Assembly (NCBI RefSeq): GCF_033193315.1 | Contig: NZ_CP136187.1 | Span: 2,859,501-2,923,500 of the forward strand | Source: Agathobaculum sp. NTUH-O15-33 | GTDB taxonomy: Bacteria; Bacillota; Clostridia; Oscillospirales; Butyricicoccaceae | Length of the DNA stretch: 64,000 nt | Direction: 5' to 3' | Shown: positions 35,196-44,116 of the stretch, piece by piece | Layout: the number at the start of each line of letters is the position of its first letter | Position numbering within the stretch: the stretch's first letter is position 1 | The notes under the pieces: model-generated | Seen by the model: only the letters and a program-made list of their open reading frames with translations | Databases searched by the model: none | What the model was told of the DNA's origin: nothing | Translations under genes and position numbers: made by a program

Positions 35196-36074
35196 TTATC
35201 GCGTGATCTGCTCGCAGTCCATACGGCTAAGAAGCTTGCCCTCTCCGTCATACATCATCTGACGCGTCAGGTATCCATTTTGATCATACGCATACTCGGT
35301 ATGTTCATGCCGTTTCCCATCGATAAAGGTCGTTTCGGAAAGCGGTTTCCCCTGCGTGTTATACGTGCGCTCCACGCGGTAGTCCATCTCCTGCTTCCCG
35401 TCCCGGTAGCTGACCGAACGGATCAGCTGATCGTGCTCATCATATGTGCGTTCCACCGTTGTTTCCACATTTCCCTCGCCGTCTTCTACACAGATAGCGC
35501 CGCCCATATCGTCGTAATAATAGCGGCTGCGGCTTTCTTCCGTTCCATCCGCCGCGTATTGCACGACATCGCCGCTCTTTTGTCCCGCTCTGCCATAATC
35601 ATAGGTGAACGTGGTTTTCACTGTAAAATCTGCAATGCGCGCTTCTCTGCTCAGTTCCCGTCCATCCGCGCCATAGGTATAATGCAGTTCGTTCGATATT
35701 TCGCCCCCTAAGCGCGTAACGCTGGAAAGGGGTTTGCCTTCCGCATTATAGGTATGATCCGTCACAAGCACCGGTTCTGCCTTATCCGGATCATACGTCA
35801 TTTCGCGGATCACACGCTCGTCCTTATCATAGCAATAAATGAGCACGGTGTGCCACGTGTGGGGTTTCAGGTCATCGGTTCCCTCATCATACAATTCCAC
35901 ATACACTTCAAGCGTTTGTTTTTCATACCGTTCCGCGCGCGGCAGCAGCGAACGCACCTGCACAGGCAACGCGTCCGCGTACACACGGTGCGGACCGCTC
36001 CCCGCCGTATACCACGCAGTAAACCCGGCGACCAGCGCCGCCAAAAGGATGCCCGCGAATAGCCGTTTCTTCAT
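35196..36074 (-). CDS. YD/RHS-repeat-like secreted protein, copy B
   Basis: 292 residues. A hydrophobic N-terminus (FAGILLAALVAGFTAWYT) acts as signal or membrane anchor. The rest is built from about nine repeats of some 22-25 residues with the Y-x-Y/G-x-x-G-x pattern of RHS/YD repeats, for example HYTYGADGRELSREA, TYNTQGKPLSETTF and YDQNGYLTRQMMY. It is short and lacks a toxin domain. YD repeats form beta-structures in surface proteins. It is the downstream member of a tandem pair 11 bp apart. The two share a nearly identical N-terminus while the repeat parts are diverged. Confidence 0.82.
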   Translation of the reverse strand: MKKRLFAGILLAALVAGFTAWYTAGSGPHRVYADALPVQVRSLLPRAERYEKQTLEVYVELYDEGTDDLKPHTWHTVLIYCYDKDERVIREMTYDPDKAEPVLVTDHTYNAEGKPLSSVTRLGGEISNELHYTYGADGRELSREARIADFTVKTTFTYDYGRAGQKSGDVVQYAADGTEESRSRYYYDDMGGAICVEDGEGNVETTVERTYDEHDQLIRSVSYRDGKQEMDYRVERTYNTQGKPLSETTFIDGKRHEHTEYAYDQNGYLTRQMMYDGEGKLLSRMDCEQITR

Positions 36075-36085
36075 ATTGCCGCCCC

Positions 36086-36982
36086 CTATTGTATGATCTG
36101 CTCATATTCCAAAGTACTCGTTATATTGCCTGCTGCGTCGTACCAGATTTGCCGTTCTAAACGACCATCCCAATCATATTCACTTTCCGTGCGGGTTTTA
36201 AGCGCGCCGTTTTCATATGTTACCTCTGTCAGCGGATGTCCCGCCTCGTCGTACGTGCGCTCGGTGCGTGTGGTGACCGGATCGCGGTCCGGTAATTGCA
36301 CCACGCTTTGCTCAATGTAGCCATATTCATCATAAACGTATTCGCCTGCCAAGCGGAACTGTCCGGAAACCTCTTCTTTCCGGATAATTTGATCTTTTTC
36401 ATCATACACAAATGTGCCGTGTCCGTCCTCTCGCCCCTGCTTGTCCCTGCTTAACCATTTTCCGGTCTTCCTGCCTGCCTCATCATAGAAATACGTTGTT
36501 TTCATCACGGAGCCAAGCACGTGCTGCTCCTCGCTGACAGCGCGCCCATCTGCTCCGTAAACGGTGCGCGTTTCGTTTACGATATCGCTGCCATCCTTTG
36601 CTGCAAGCTGATTATGAGAAATCAGCGCGGTTCGCCGTCCTGCGTCATCATACTGGTATTCTATATAGCTTTCCGGCATTTCCCCATCCGGACTATACAT
36701 GACGACACGAATCAGCCGATCGGCCGCGTCATAGCAGTTGACTGAGGTCGATACAAAATCGTTTATCCTCTGCTTTTCGCCTTCCGCGCCGCCAATAACG
36801 CCGGCCAGCTGATAGGATCGCACCGTTTGCTTTTCGTACCGCGCCGCTTCCGGCAAAAGAGCCAAAACAGTTGCCGGCAGAGAATCCGCTCGCACCCGCT
36901 TTGGGACACACAGCGTATACCACGCGGTAAACCCGGCGACCAGCGCCGCCAAAAGGATGCCCGCGAATAGCCGTTTCTTCAT
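36086..36982 (-). CDS. YD/RHS-repeat-like secreted protein, copy A
   Basis: 298 residues, paralogue of its downstream neighbour. The first 22 residues are identical in both, and the first 68 bp of coding DNA differ at one base. The rest aligns only at the level of YD repeats (YDEKDQIIRKEEVSG, YDEYGYIEQSVVQ, YDWDGRLERQIWYD). There is no C-terminal toxin or polymorphic tip. Two Cys residues (26 and a later one in NCYDAAD) differ from the twin. A secreted or membrane-anchored surface protein of unknown job. The pair is probably one operon. Confidence 0.82.
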   Translation of the reverse strand: MKKRLFAGILLAALVAGFTAWYTLCVPKRVRADSLPATVLALLPEAARYEKQTVRSYQLAGVIGGAEGEKQRINDFVSTSVNCYDAADRLIRVVMYSPDGEMPESYIEYQYDDAGRRTALISHNQLAAKDGSDIVNETRTVYGADGRAVSEEQHVLGSVMKTTYFYDEAGRKTGKWLSRDKQGREDGHGTFVYDEKDQIIRKEEVSGQFRLAGEYVYDEYGYIEQSVVQLPDRDPVTTRTERTYDEAGHPLTEVTYENGALKTRTESEYDWDGRLERQIWYDAAGNITSTLEYEQIIQ

Positions 36983-37062
36983 CTGCTACCGCCCCTTTTT
37001 CTTTTATTATCCCCCCTGCATCTTTTGAATGCAACAGGCATTTCCTTATTTTGTTCAAAAAA

Positions 37063-37098
37063 GCCGTCCCCCGAAAGCATTTGCTTTCGGGGGACGGC
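37063..37098 (-). terminator. Intrinsic terminator of the giant SLH gene
   Basis: GCCGTCCCCCGAAAGCA with its perfect complement around AT, followed by TTTTTT on the minus strand. One of the strongest hairpins in the window. Confidence 0.92.
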
Positions 37099-37131
37099 CT
37101 TATCAGGGACTTTGCTCATGCAAGAAGGAGC

Positions 37132-40100
37132 TTAAATTTCGTTTGCCGGCGCGGTTACAACGGGCTCGTCATTTGCCGGAGCGTCCGGCGTAGTGATTTC
37201 CGTTGTAGGTTCCGCAGGCGTTGTTTCCTCGCTCGGCGTTTCGCCGGTCTGGGTCTGTTCCTGCTCCGCCGGTACAACGATCTGAGCATCGTTATTTGGG
37301 GCCGGCTTCTCTTCCGGAACCTCTACCTGTGGTTCGGGCTGAACGGGTTCTTCCGGCTTAGCAGTATCTTCCGGCTGCGTGGGTTCCGGTTGAACAGGCT
37401 CCGGCTTCACGGCCGGTTCCTCTGCCTTGTCTTCGGGGGCCGGCTCATTCACAGGTTGCTCTTCTTCGTCCAGAGACATTGTCAAGATATTCGCAGATTC
37501 CACAGTTTCCCAGCTGTTATTCTTCCACTGATAGGAACCAACAGCCTTTGTTGCAGTGCCGCCAAATGTCGACTCCTTGCCCTCCTCTGTAACAACCAGA
37601 GTGGCCTTTTCACCAACACTGTGGACATCATCAAATTGTGTGGTTCCGCTCACCGTCAGTGTAGCGCCGTTAGAGTTGTCCGCTTCCACATGAAAATATC
37701 CGATTTTGCTGTTTGAGCCGGATATCTTGCAGAGACCGCCTCCATAGCTATTCGCGTTCATGAAAATGTCTTGACCATTCGTACAGCAGGCTTCGTACTT
37801 TGTAGCGCTAGCAGAAAGTGTATTCCCTCTGATCTCACTGCCGCTTAATACAATTTCCATATCAGCGGTAGAAGCGATCCAGATACCGCCGGCATAGAAA
37901 CCACCAATGTTATTCTTAATTGTGCAACCATCCAGCGACAAGGTTCCTCTGGAATTATCAAAGGAAATTGCACCGCCCGAAGCATATGCTTCGTTGTCCT
38001 GAATCACGCAGTCTATGAGCGACAAATTAATATATTGATTTGTCCGTATGCCCGCACCTGCATAAGCGCCTTCACCACGGTCATTCGTATTGCTGGACTG
38101 CAGCTTACAGTTTTGAATCTTTACATTTTCCATGCTTACACTCTTAGCATTAGCATTGTCTATCCCGCCACAAATATACGCACCACGAACCTTCTTCGAC
38201 CGGCCGTCTAATACCAAATTCTTTACCGTACCGCCATTGTTACATACGAGTAAACCGTTTGTCTGCGTTGGATTTTCAAAGCTATCCGCCGCGGAAACAG
38301 TCTTTTCATTTCCGTCCAGCGTCACATCCGCATTATCAATGACGATAGGTGCCGTAATGCTTAGATCGTTCAACAATACGACCGTGCTGTTTGCTGCGGC
38401 TTTGCTCACCGTTGCCGCTGTGGCAGCCCAAACACCGGTTTTTCCGTCCATGGTCAGGCTATCGCCTGCAACGGAACCGAAACCATCCTGAATGTTCTTG
38501 CCGCCAGTCAAAGCAGCCTGAGCCGCAATTTCTACGACAACATTCTGCGGTTCTGTATAGTTCTTTGTGTTTTCCTCATGAACTACGCAAAGTGCATCAC
38601 CAGTATTATTGACGAGAGCGCCGCCAGTGACCTTCACGGTAATATTGCCGTTATAATCATTTGCCGTGGTTAATTTGGATTTTGCAACGACCACCGCACC
38701 TGTGTAAGCGCCGCTCGCGCCGCTATTGGTCGTTACATTCGTCGCCCGCGCCGCCGTTGCGGTAATGGTGCCGCCGGTGATGGTCAGTTCGCCAGCACGT
38801 ATCTCAATGCCTTCCTTCGTACCACTGATATTGCCGCCATTTACAGTAACTTTACCCTCGCCGGGCAGATACATCGCCTGCTCGCCGCCGGTAATCTCGC
38901 CGCCGTTGACGGTCAGCTTGTAGCCATACTGGTTGACATCATCTTTTTTCTTCGTGCCGTTAGAGCCGATGGCCACACCTTCTGTGTTACCCTCACCCCA
39001 CTGGCTCTTTACCACAGCGCCAGCATTGATCGTGACATCACATTTTTCGCCCCAAAGGCCCAGTGCGTAGTAAACCCCATCGGCGGTTTCAAGCGTGCCG
39101 CCGTTCATGGTAAACGTACCCCAGCACTGAACAAGCTGTTTGGTGCTGTGCTTGTCCTTGTTGCTCTCAGGCTCCAGCAATTTCGCCGTGATCTTGCCCG
39201 CGCCTTCGTCTGCGCCGTCGTCCAGCGTCAAATTACCGGCCGAAGTAATGTTAAACGCACTGATCGCCTTACCATCGCCATCCGTACCGGTTTTCAGCGT
39301 GATCGTATAACCGTTCAGGTCAAGCATTACCGACTTGTCAATGGCGATTGTCTCCTCAAGTTCAAAATTGCCCGTCAGCACCACGCTGCCGCCTGCTGCC
39401 ATTGCTGCTTTGAGTTCTTCCGCAGTGTTAACCGACGTGCCAAAGGTCTTCATCGTATTGATGAAAGACGTGGTCGCATTGTTCAGCGCCGTTACCGCTG
39501 CTGTGATCTGCTGCTGGGTGCTGTCGGCTGCGTTCGCGACCTTTTGTGCTTCGGCTATTGCCGCACGGTAGGTCTCAACATCCTTTGCGTTATAATAGGT
39601 ATCGCCAGCATGTAATGCGCCGCCGCCAATGAGATTCTTGCCATCATCACTCACTTTAGCGGTTTCCAGACGCCCGTTTGCATCCTCGATTGCCTTGGTC
39701 AGCGCAGCCTTATCAGCCTTGGCGCTCTGCTTGGCCGCATTGAACTTTGCTGTCGCTTCCGACAGGTCAGCTACGGCAGCGTCTACCTTTTCTTGCGTGT
39801 TGTCGCTACTACTTCCGCTTGCTACCGCCTGTGCGGCTTCGATCGCCGTTTGATAAGTTTCCACATCGGCTTGCAGAACGTACTGGCCAGTCACATCGGA
39901 ACCGTCCTTGCTGACCGCGACCGAATTGACGTTTACCGCCGCCGCCTTGATCGCGGCGTTCAGGGACGCCTTATCCACCGCGCCGGACGCCTTCGCATCA
40001 TTGAAGGCCTTGGTCGCTTCATTCAGCGCTGCAAGCGCATCGTTTACCGCCTTCTGGTTCGCGGGATTTTCTACAGCAGCGATCGCAGCATCGATCGCGC

Positions 40101-43100
40101 TCCCATAGGTTGCACTCACGGCTTTTGTGACGACCGTAATATTATTATCTATCGTTTCCTTATCACCGATCGTGACGGAATTGATGTTTAGTCCCGCATT
40201 ATTGATCGCGGTGACCAACTTAGCGGTATCGATCGCCGCGCCCGACTTCTTAGCCGAGCCGAACGATGCGGTTGCCGCGTTTACATTCGCAAGCGCCTGA
40301 CCGAGTACGGCAGCGTCCGTGCTGTCCTTGACAGCCGCCGCGTCCGCGATCGCCTTGTCAAACGCCGCCATTACGTCCGCCGTGACCCACTGCGCCGTGG
40401 GCGCAACGTCCAGCCCGTTTTCGCTGGTCTGAATATTTGCCTTGGCGGTATCCGCCGCCTTCAAAGCGTCGGACAGGGCCGCTTGCAGCTCGCCCACTTC
40501 GTTCCATGTACCGTTTTGCTTCTGGCCGTTGAAGGTGCTCAGCGCGGTGTTCAGCGCTTCTACCGCCGCTGCGACCGCCGCCGTGTTGGCGTCCGCCGCG
40601 CTCACGACCGCATTCGCTGCCGCAAGAGCGTCCTGATAGGCCTTCATCTGCGCGGTGGTGACAAACTGCACGCCCAACAGCACCTTGTCGGCCGCTTCAT
40701 CCGTGCCGGAAACGCCGGTCAGGGCTGCTTCCGCCGCCTTGAGGGCGCTCTTCAGCGCAGTCTTGTCCACCTGTACGGCAGCGGTCGGGGTGGATGTGAT
40801 CGGATCATAGTTCTTGATCGTTACCGTGATCGGCTTGCCAACCATCTCGTCCGTCAGCATCAGCGTTTTGCCAGTGCCAACCTCGCTGTCCCCGGCCTTC
40901 CACGAATAGGTGATCGGGTGACCCTTTGTGCTGGTCGCGTCCGCATTCACGGAGGCCGCCAGCGTTTGGCCGACGATTGCCGAGCCGGAGATCGTCGCTT
41001 CCGAAACCGCCACAGTTGCCGGAATCGTTCCCTTGACCGGCTCGCTCGCCAGCGTGTCGCCCGTGGCCTTTACTCGTACGTAATAGGTGCCGGGGGCAAA
41101 TTCAGTCCCGGGGGTAAAATCATTGTACGTAACACCATTGACGCTGTATTCCAAACCGGATTGAGCCGAGGTGATCTTGCCCTTGCCCTCTGCTGTTTCC
41201 GGCTCTGCAAATACGACATCACTTGGCGCGGCAGCCTTGGTCTTGACTGTGATTGTCTGATCCGTCACCGTAACACCTGTTGCTCCGCCAACTGCCGTGA
41301 CTTGTGCGACCGTATCAGCGCTTGCCGTTACTGCCACATCATTTGCCAGCGCATCGACTGTGGAAACGGTGCCTTCGCCCGCGATCTCCACATTCGCCTT
41401 GGTCTCGACGACCGGGATGGTAACATCCTTTGCCACCGTGATCGTAACGTTCTCCGCGTCTGCCGGCACGGAAACCTTGTCAACGCTCTTGTTCGTGATC
41501 TGTACCGGCGCGGCGGCTTCTACCTCGGCAACATTGCCGGTGCCGCTGATGGCAACGTTCGCGGACTTGGCTTCCACCTTTTCCACCGCCGCGTTCAGTT
41601 CGACCGGCGCGGTAGCCGTTACCGTACCGACCTTGGCGTTGGACAGCGTGATCGGATTGGTCGCCGCGACTGCGGTAATCTCGCCCTCGCCGGAAACGAC
41701 CGCGTTATCCGTTGTGGAGGTCAGCGTGCCGACGCTCGCGCCAGCCGCGACTTCCAGCGTCGCCTTGCTTTCCAGCGCGACTATTGCGATCTCGCCTTCC
41801 ACCTTGACCGCTTCCTCGGTCGCTACGGTGAGCGCAACGCCCGCCGCCGTGCTGGTAATCGTGCCTACCTTAGCCGCAGGCGCAACCTTGACCTTTGCGG
41901 CATCCGCCGTTACCGAAATTTCCGCCATTTCGCCGGAAAGCACGACATTTTTATCCGTGGCTACCTCTACCGCCGGGGTGCTGCCCGCGTCCTGCGCGAT
42001 CTCCAGCTTGCCCGCGCCAGCCAGCTTGACGGAACCGGTCTTATCGCCTACGACAAAGGTTTCGCCCGCGACCGCCTTGATCGTGACCGTACCGGCCACC
42101 GCCATATTATTCTGTACGTGCGCTTCCGCCGCGTCCACGGTCAGGCTGTTGCACTTTGCGCCTTCCCCTGCCGCGCCGTCGTCTGTCAGCGTTATTTTGG
42201 TCGCCTTGGGCGCGTTGATGGTTACATCGCCCAGCGATACCTTACCGAACTTGATCTCTACCTCGCCCGCGCCTTCACGGCTAAGCGCCAGATCCTGACC
42301 GGCCGCGAAGCCGTCGCCCTTTAAGGTGATGGTCGCGATATCCGAGTCCGCAAACGCCTTTTGCAGCTCTTCCGGCGAGCTCACGTCCGCCGTGGTCACC
42401 GTGCTGCTATGGCCGCCGCCACCGCCGCCGGAGCTTCCGCCGGGCTTTGTGGCCGTCGAGCCTACCTGCTCCACTTTGGTGTTCTTGGTGGTCACCTTGG
42501 TATCGTTCTTATCATTGGTCTTAACGGTCTTTACAGTGCCTTCGCCCGCTACCGTGGTGCCCTTTGCCGTGGTGGTCACGGTATCGATCGTGCCGCCCTT
42601 CTGCGCGGTGACCGCGACATTCGCCGCGTCGATCGTAACGTCCGTTACCGTACCGGCTACCTCTACCTTGGCCTTTTCCGCGCCGACGGACACCGTGCCC
42701 GCCTTCGCGCCCGCGCCAACGGTAAGCGTTGCGCCCGCCGCCGCGTCGGTCAACTCGACCGCGCCGACAGAGGCGCTGCCCGTCAAAGCTACGTCCGCCT
42801 TAGCCTGTACGGTGACCGCGCCGGATACGGAAGCGCCGTTTAGCGTTACCGTGCCGCTCGCCGCGCCCGCCGCTACCAGCACATCCGCTGCCGCGCCCGT
42901 TACGGTCACGTCAGGGGCGGCCACCAGCGTAAGGCCCGCGTTCTTCGCTTCTACCGTCGCGCCGGCCGTGTTCGCATAGCCGGTGATCGTGCGGTCCAGA
43001 ATGGTGACCACCGACGCGCGGTCGATATTCTGCGCCGGGGCAAACCGGTTGGAGCCCACGCCGTTCACGATGCCCTTGTCGCTCATCGCCTTCACGTAGC

Positions 43101-43578
43101 CCTTGGCCCAGCCCGATACCTGCGCGCCGTCCGCAAAGGAAAGCGAGCCGGAGGTCTCCTCGACCGCCAGCGCGCGCCCCATCATAACAGCCGCTTCCTC
43201 ACGGGTGATGGTGCCGTTCGGGTTCGCGCCCGTGCCGTCGCCCTTCAGAATGCCCGCCGCCGCGCATTTCAGCACCGCGTCCGCATACCATGCGCCGGAC
43301 GATACGTCCGCGAACGAATTGCTCGCCTTGTCCGTCAGGCCCAACAGCTTCGACAGCACCGTCGCCATCTCGGCGCGCGTCATGGACGCATTCGGTCGGA
43401 ACGCCCCGCCCGATCCCTGTACGATACCGTAGCCGCTCCACCGGTCCACGGCGCTCTCCGCCCAGTGGCCCGCGGTGTCGCTGTAGTTTGCCGCACCCGC
43501 GGTCACCGTCATGGCCGACATTGTCGAAAGCAACATCGTACCGGTCAGGAACGCCGCCAGTTTCCGCTTTAGCTTCAT
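37132..43578 (-). CDS. Giant SLH-domain surface protein with FIVAR-like repeats and beta-helix region
   Basis: 2148 residues. A signal peptide (about 1-28) is followed by three SLH domains (about 30-200; TRAEMATVLSKLLGL, TREEAAVMMGRALAV, DRASVVTILDRTI) that bind pyruvylated wall polymer. A very long Ala/Val/Thr-rich beta-solenoid-like tract follows (about 215-790, with a GGGGGG linker near 385). Next are Ig-like segments (790-930), four to five FIVAR-like helical repeats (about 940-1380; LNAALSTFN, LNEATKAFNDAKASG), a parallel beta-helix (about 1385-2020; GGEITGGEQAMYLPGEG) and a P/E/T-rich tail. GGAGG precedes the ATG at 43578. Expression is probably governed by the c-di-GMP-type riboswitch in its leader. 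Confidence 0.93.
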   Translation of the reverse strand: MKLKRKLAAFLTGTMLLSTMSAMTVTAGAANYSDTAGHWAESAVDRWSGYGIVQGSGGAFRPNASMTRAEMATVLSKLLGLTDKASNSFADVSSGAWYADAVLKCAAAGILKGDGTGANPNGTITREEAAVMMGRALAVEETSGSLSFADGAQVSGWAKGYVKAMSDKGIVNGVGSNRFAPAQNIDRASVVTILDRTITGYANTAGATVEAKNAGLTLVAAPDVTVTGAAADVLVAAGAASGTVTLNGASVSGAVTVQAKADVALTGSASVGAVELTDAAAGATLTVGAGAKAGTVSVGAEKAKVEVAGTVTDVTIDAANVAVTAQKGGTIDTVTTTAKGTTVAGEGTVKTVKTNDKNDTKVTTKNTKVEQVGSTATKPGGSSGGGGGGHSSTVTTADVSSPEELQKAFADSDIATITLKGDGFAAGQDLALSREGAGEVEIKFGKVSLGDVTINAPKATKITLTDDGAAGEGAKCNSLTVDAAEAHVQNNMAVAGTVTIKAVAGETFVVGDKTGSVKLAGAGKLEIAQDAGSTPAVEVATDKNVVLSGEMAEISVTADAAKVKVAPAAKVGTITSTAAGVALTVATEEAVKVEGEIAIVALESKATLEVAAGASVGTLTSTTDNAVVSGEGEITAVAATNPITLSNAKVGTVTATAPVELNAAVEKVEAKSANVAISGTGNVAEVEAAAPVQITNKSVDKVSVPADAENVTITVAKDVTIPVVETKANVEIAGEGTVSTVDALANDVAVTASADTVAQVTAVGGATGVTVTDQTITVKTKAAAPSDVVFAEPETAEGKGKITSAQSGLEYSVNGVTYNDFTPGTEFAPGTYYVRVKATGDTLASEPVKGTIPATVAVSEATISGSAIVGQTLAASVNADATSTKGHPITYSWKAGDSEVGTGKTLMLTDEMVGKPITVTIKNYDPITSTPTAAVQVDKTALKSALKAAEAALTGVSGTDEAADKVLLGVQFVTTAQMKAYQDALAAANAVVSAADANTAAVAAAVEALNTALSTFNGQKQNGTWNEVGELQAALSDALKAADTAKANIQTSENGLDVAPTAQWVTADVMAAFDKAIADAAAVKDSTDAAVLGQALANVNAATASFGSAKKSGAAIDTAKLVTAINNAGLNINSVTIGDKETIDNNITVVTKAVSATYGSAIDAAIAAVENPANQKAVNDALAALNEATKAFNDAKASGAVDKASLNAAIKAAAVNVNSVAVSKDGSDVTGQYVLQADVETYQTAIEAAQAVASGSSSDNTQEKVDAAVADLSEATAKFNAAKQSAKADKAALTKAIEDANGRLETAKVSDDGKNLIGGGALHAGDTYYNAKDVETYRAAIAEAQKVANAADSTQQQITAAVTALNNATTSFINTMKTFGTSVNTAEELKAAMAAGGSVVLTGNFELEETIAIDKSVMLDLNGYTITLKTGTDGDGKAISAFNITSAGNLTLDDGADEGAGKITAKLLEPESNKDKHSTKQLVQCWGTFTMNGGTLETADGVYYALGLWGEKCDVTINAGAVVKSQWGEGNTEGVAIGSNGTKKKDDVNQYGYKLTVNGGEITGGEQAMYLPGEGKVTVNGGNISGTKEGIEIRAGELTITGGTITATAARATNVTTNSGASGAYTGAVVVAKSKLTTANDYNGNITVKVTGGALVNNTGDALCVVHEENTKNYTEPQNVVVEIAAQAALTGGKNIQDGFGSVAGDSLTMDGKTGVWAATAATVSKAAANSTVVLLNDLSITAPIVIDNADVTLDGNEKTVSAADSFENPTQTNGLLVCNNGGTVKNLVLDGRSKKVRGAYICGGIDNANAKSVSMENVKIQNCKLQSSNTNDRGEGAYAGAGIRTNQYINLSLIDCVIQDNEAYASGGAISFDNSRGTLSLDGCTIKNNIGGFYAGGIWIASTADMEIVLSGSEIRGNTLSASATKYEACCTNGQDIFMNANSYGGGLCKISGSNSKIGYFHVEADNSNGATLTVSGTTQFDDVHSVGEKATLVVTEEGKESTFGGTATKAVGSYQWKNNSWETVESANILTMSLDEEEQPVNEPAPEDKAEEPAVKPEPVQPEPTQPEDTAKPEEPVQPEPQVEVPEEKPAPNNDAQIVVPAEQEQTQTGETPSEETTPAEPTTEITTPDAPANDEPVVTAPANEI

Positions 43579-43681
43579 TTCGTTGTCCTCCATTTCTATT
43601 GGTGATTTTGCTATCTATATGAAAACCCACCCCATCAGGTACGGTTTACCGTAGTTCCCCGGCGCGTAGCCTTGTCCGGTT

Positions 43682-43711
43682 AAAAAGAGCAGCCGACATC
43701 CGTCCGCTGCT
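43682..43711 (-). terminator. Riboswitch-linked terminator in the SLH gene leader
   Basis: Minus strand: AGCAGCGGAC pairs with GTCGGCTGCT (one mismatch, GGAT-type loop) and is followed by CTTTTT. It lies just after the c-di-GMP-I-like aptamer and about 100 nt before the start codon, the position of an expression platform. If it forms, transcription stops before the SLH gene. Confidence 0.75.
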
Positions 43712-43715
43712 TTCG

Positions 43716-43803
43716 CATCCCATTTGCAGCTGGCTGACTCTCCGCGGCACGGGGGGTCCCTATAGTTTTGCGTCCCTGCCTTGCGGCAGGTTTGCCATTT
43801 TTA
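43716..43803 (-). promoter_or_regulatory. Probable c-di-GMP-I (GEMM) riboswitch
   Basis: The minus strand reads GGCAAACC, then CTGCCGCAAGGCAG (a stem capped by a GCAA tetraloop), then GGGACGCAAAACTATAGGG, and later GTCAGCCAGCTGC. The order GGCAAACC - GNRA hairpin - GGGACGCAAA - CTATAGGG - CAGCC matches the GEMM-I aptamer, including the tetraloop that docks on the second helix. Departures from consensus are an A in GCAAAAC and a weak closing helix. The aptamer is followed at once by a terminator and then by the SLH surface-protein gene, a class of target known for this riboswitch in Clostridia. Confidence 0.72.
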
Positions 43804-43810
43804 TATATAT

Positions 43811-44030
43811 CACTACATAATATGAATTATGTGGTAATTTTATAGTTGTTATCTGGAAGTTTTTGATGTTCTACGGCGACTCATCTTTGGCCAAAACGAC
43901 ATAATTTTCGTGGACAACAGCCATTGTCCACGAAAATTTTGTCGTTTTTGTGATATGCTGAGTCGCCGTAGAACATTAAAAAGTTCCAAAACAACTATAA
44001 AATCACCACATAATTCATATTATGTGGTGG
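43811..44030. repeat. 220-bp near-perfect palindrome
   Basis: Centred at 43920/43921. The outer arms (43811-43882 and 43959-44030) carry ACATAATATGAATTATGTGG, TTTTATAGTTGTT and TGTTCTACGGCGACTCA, matching their complement with a few mismatches and a 2-3 nt length difference. The core stem (about 43891-43914 against 43926-43950) pairs TTTTCGTGGACAA with TTGTCCACGAAAA around CAGCCA. The tip of each arm is itself a palindrome. There is no coding capacity. It sits between the PFOR terminator and the riboswitch leader of the SLH gene. Confidence 0.9.
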
Positions 44031-44063
44031 TTTTATGCTTAAAAAATATTTACTTTCCGCACT

Positions 44064-44096
44064 AAAAACCCCCGCGCCGTAAAGGCGCGGGGGTTT
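44064..44096 (-). terminator. Intrinsic terminator of the PFOR gene
   Basis: AAAACCCCCGCGCC stem around GTAAA with its complement. It is followed by TTTT on the minus strand and begins about 20 nt past the stop. Confidence 0.9.
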
Positions 44097-44116
44097 TAAA
44101 ATGCGGGTATGGAATT

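Noticed and set aside
40483..42324. Plus-strand open frames (613 codons and others) opposite the giant SLH gene
   Set aside because: Antisense to low-complexity repeats; no domain or ribosome site. They arise from the Ala/Val/Thr codon bias on the coding strand.
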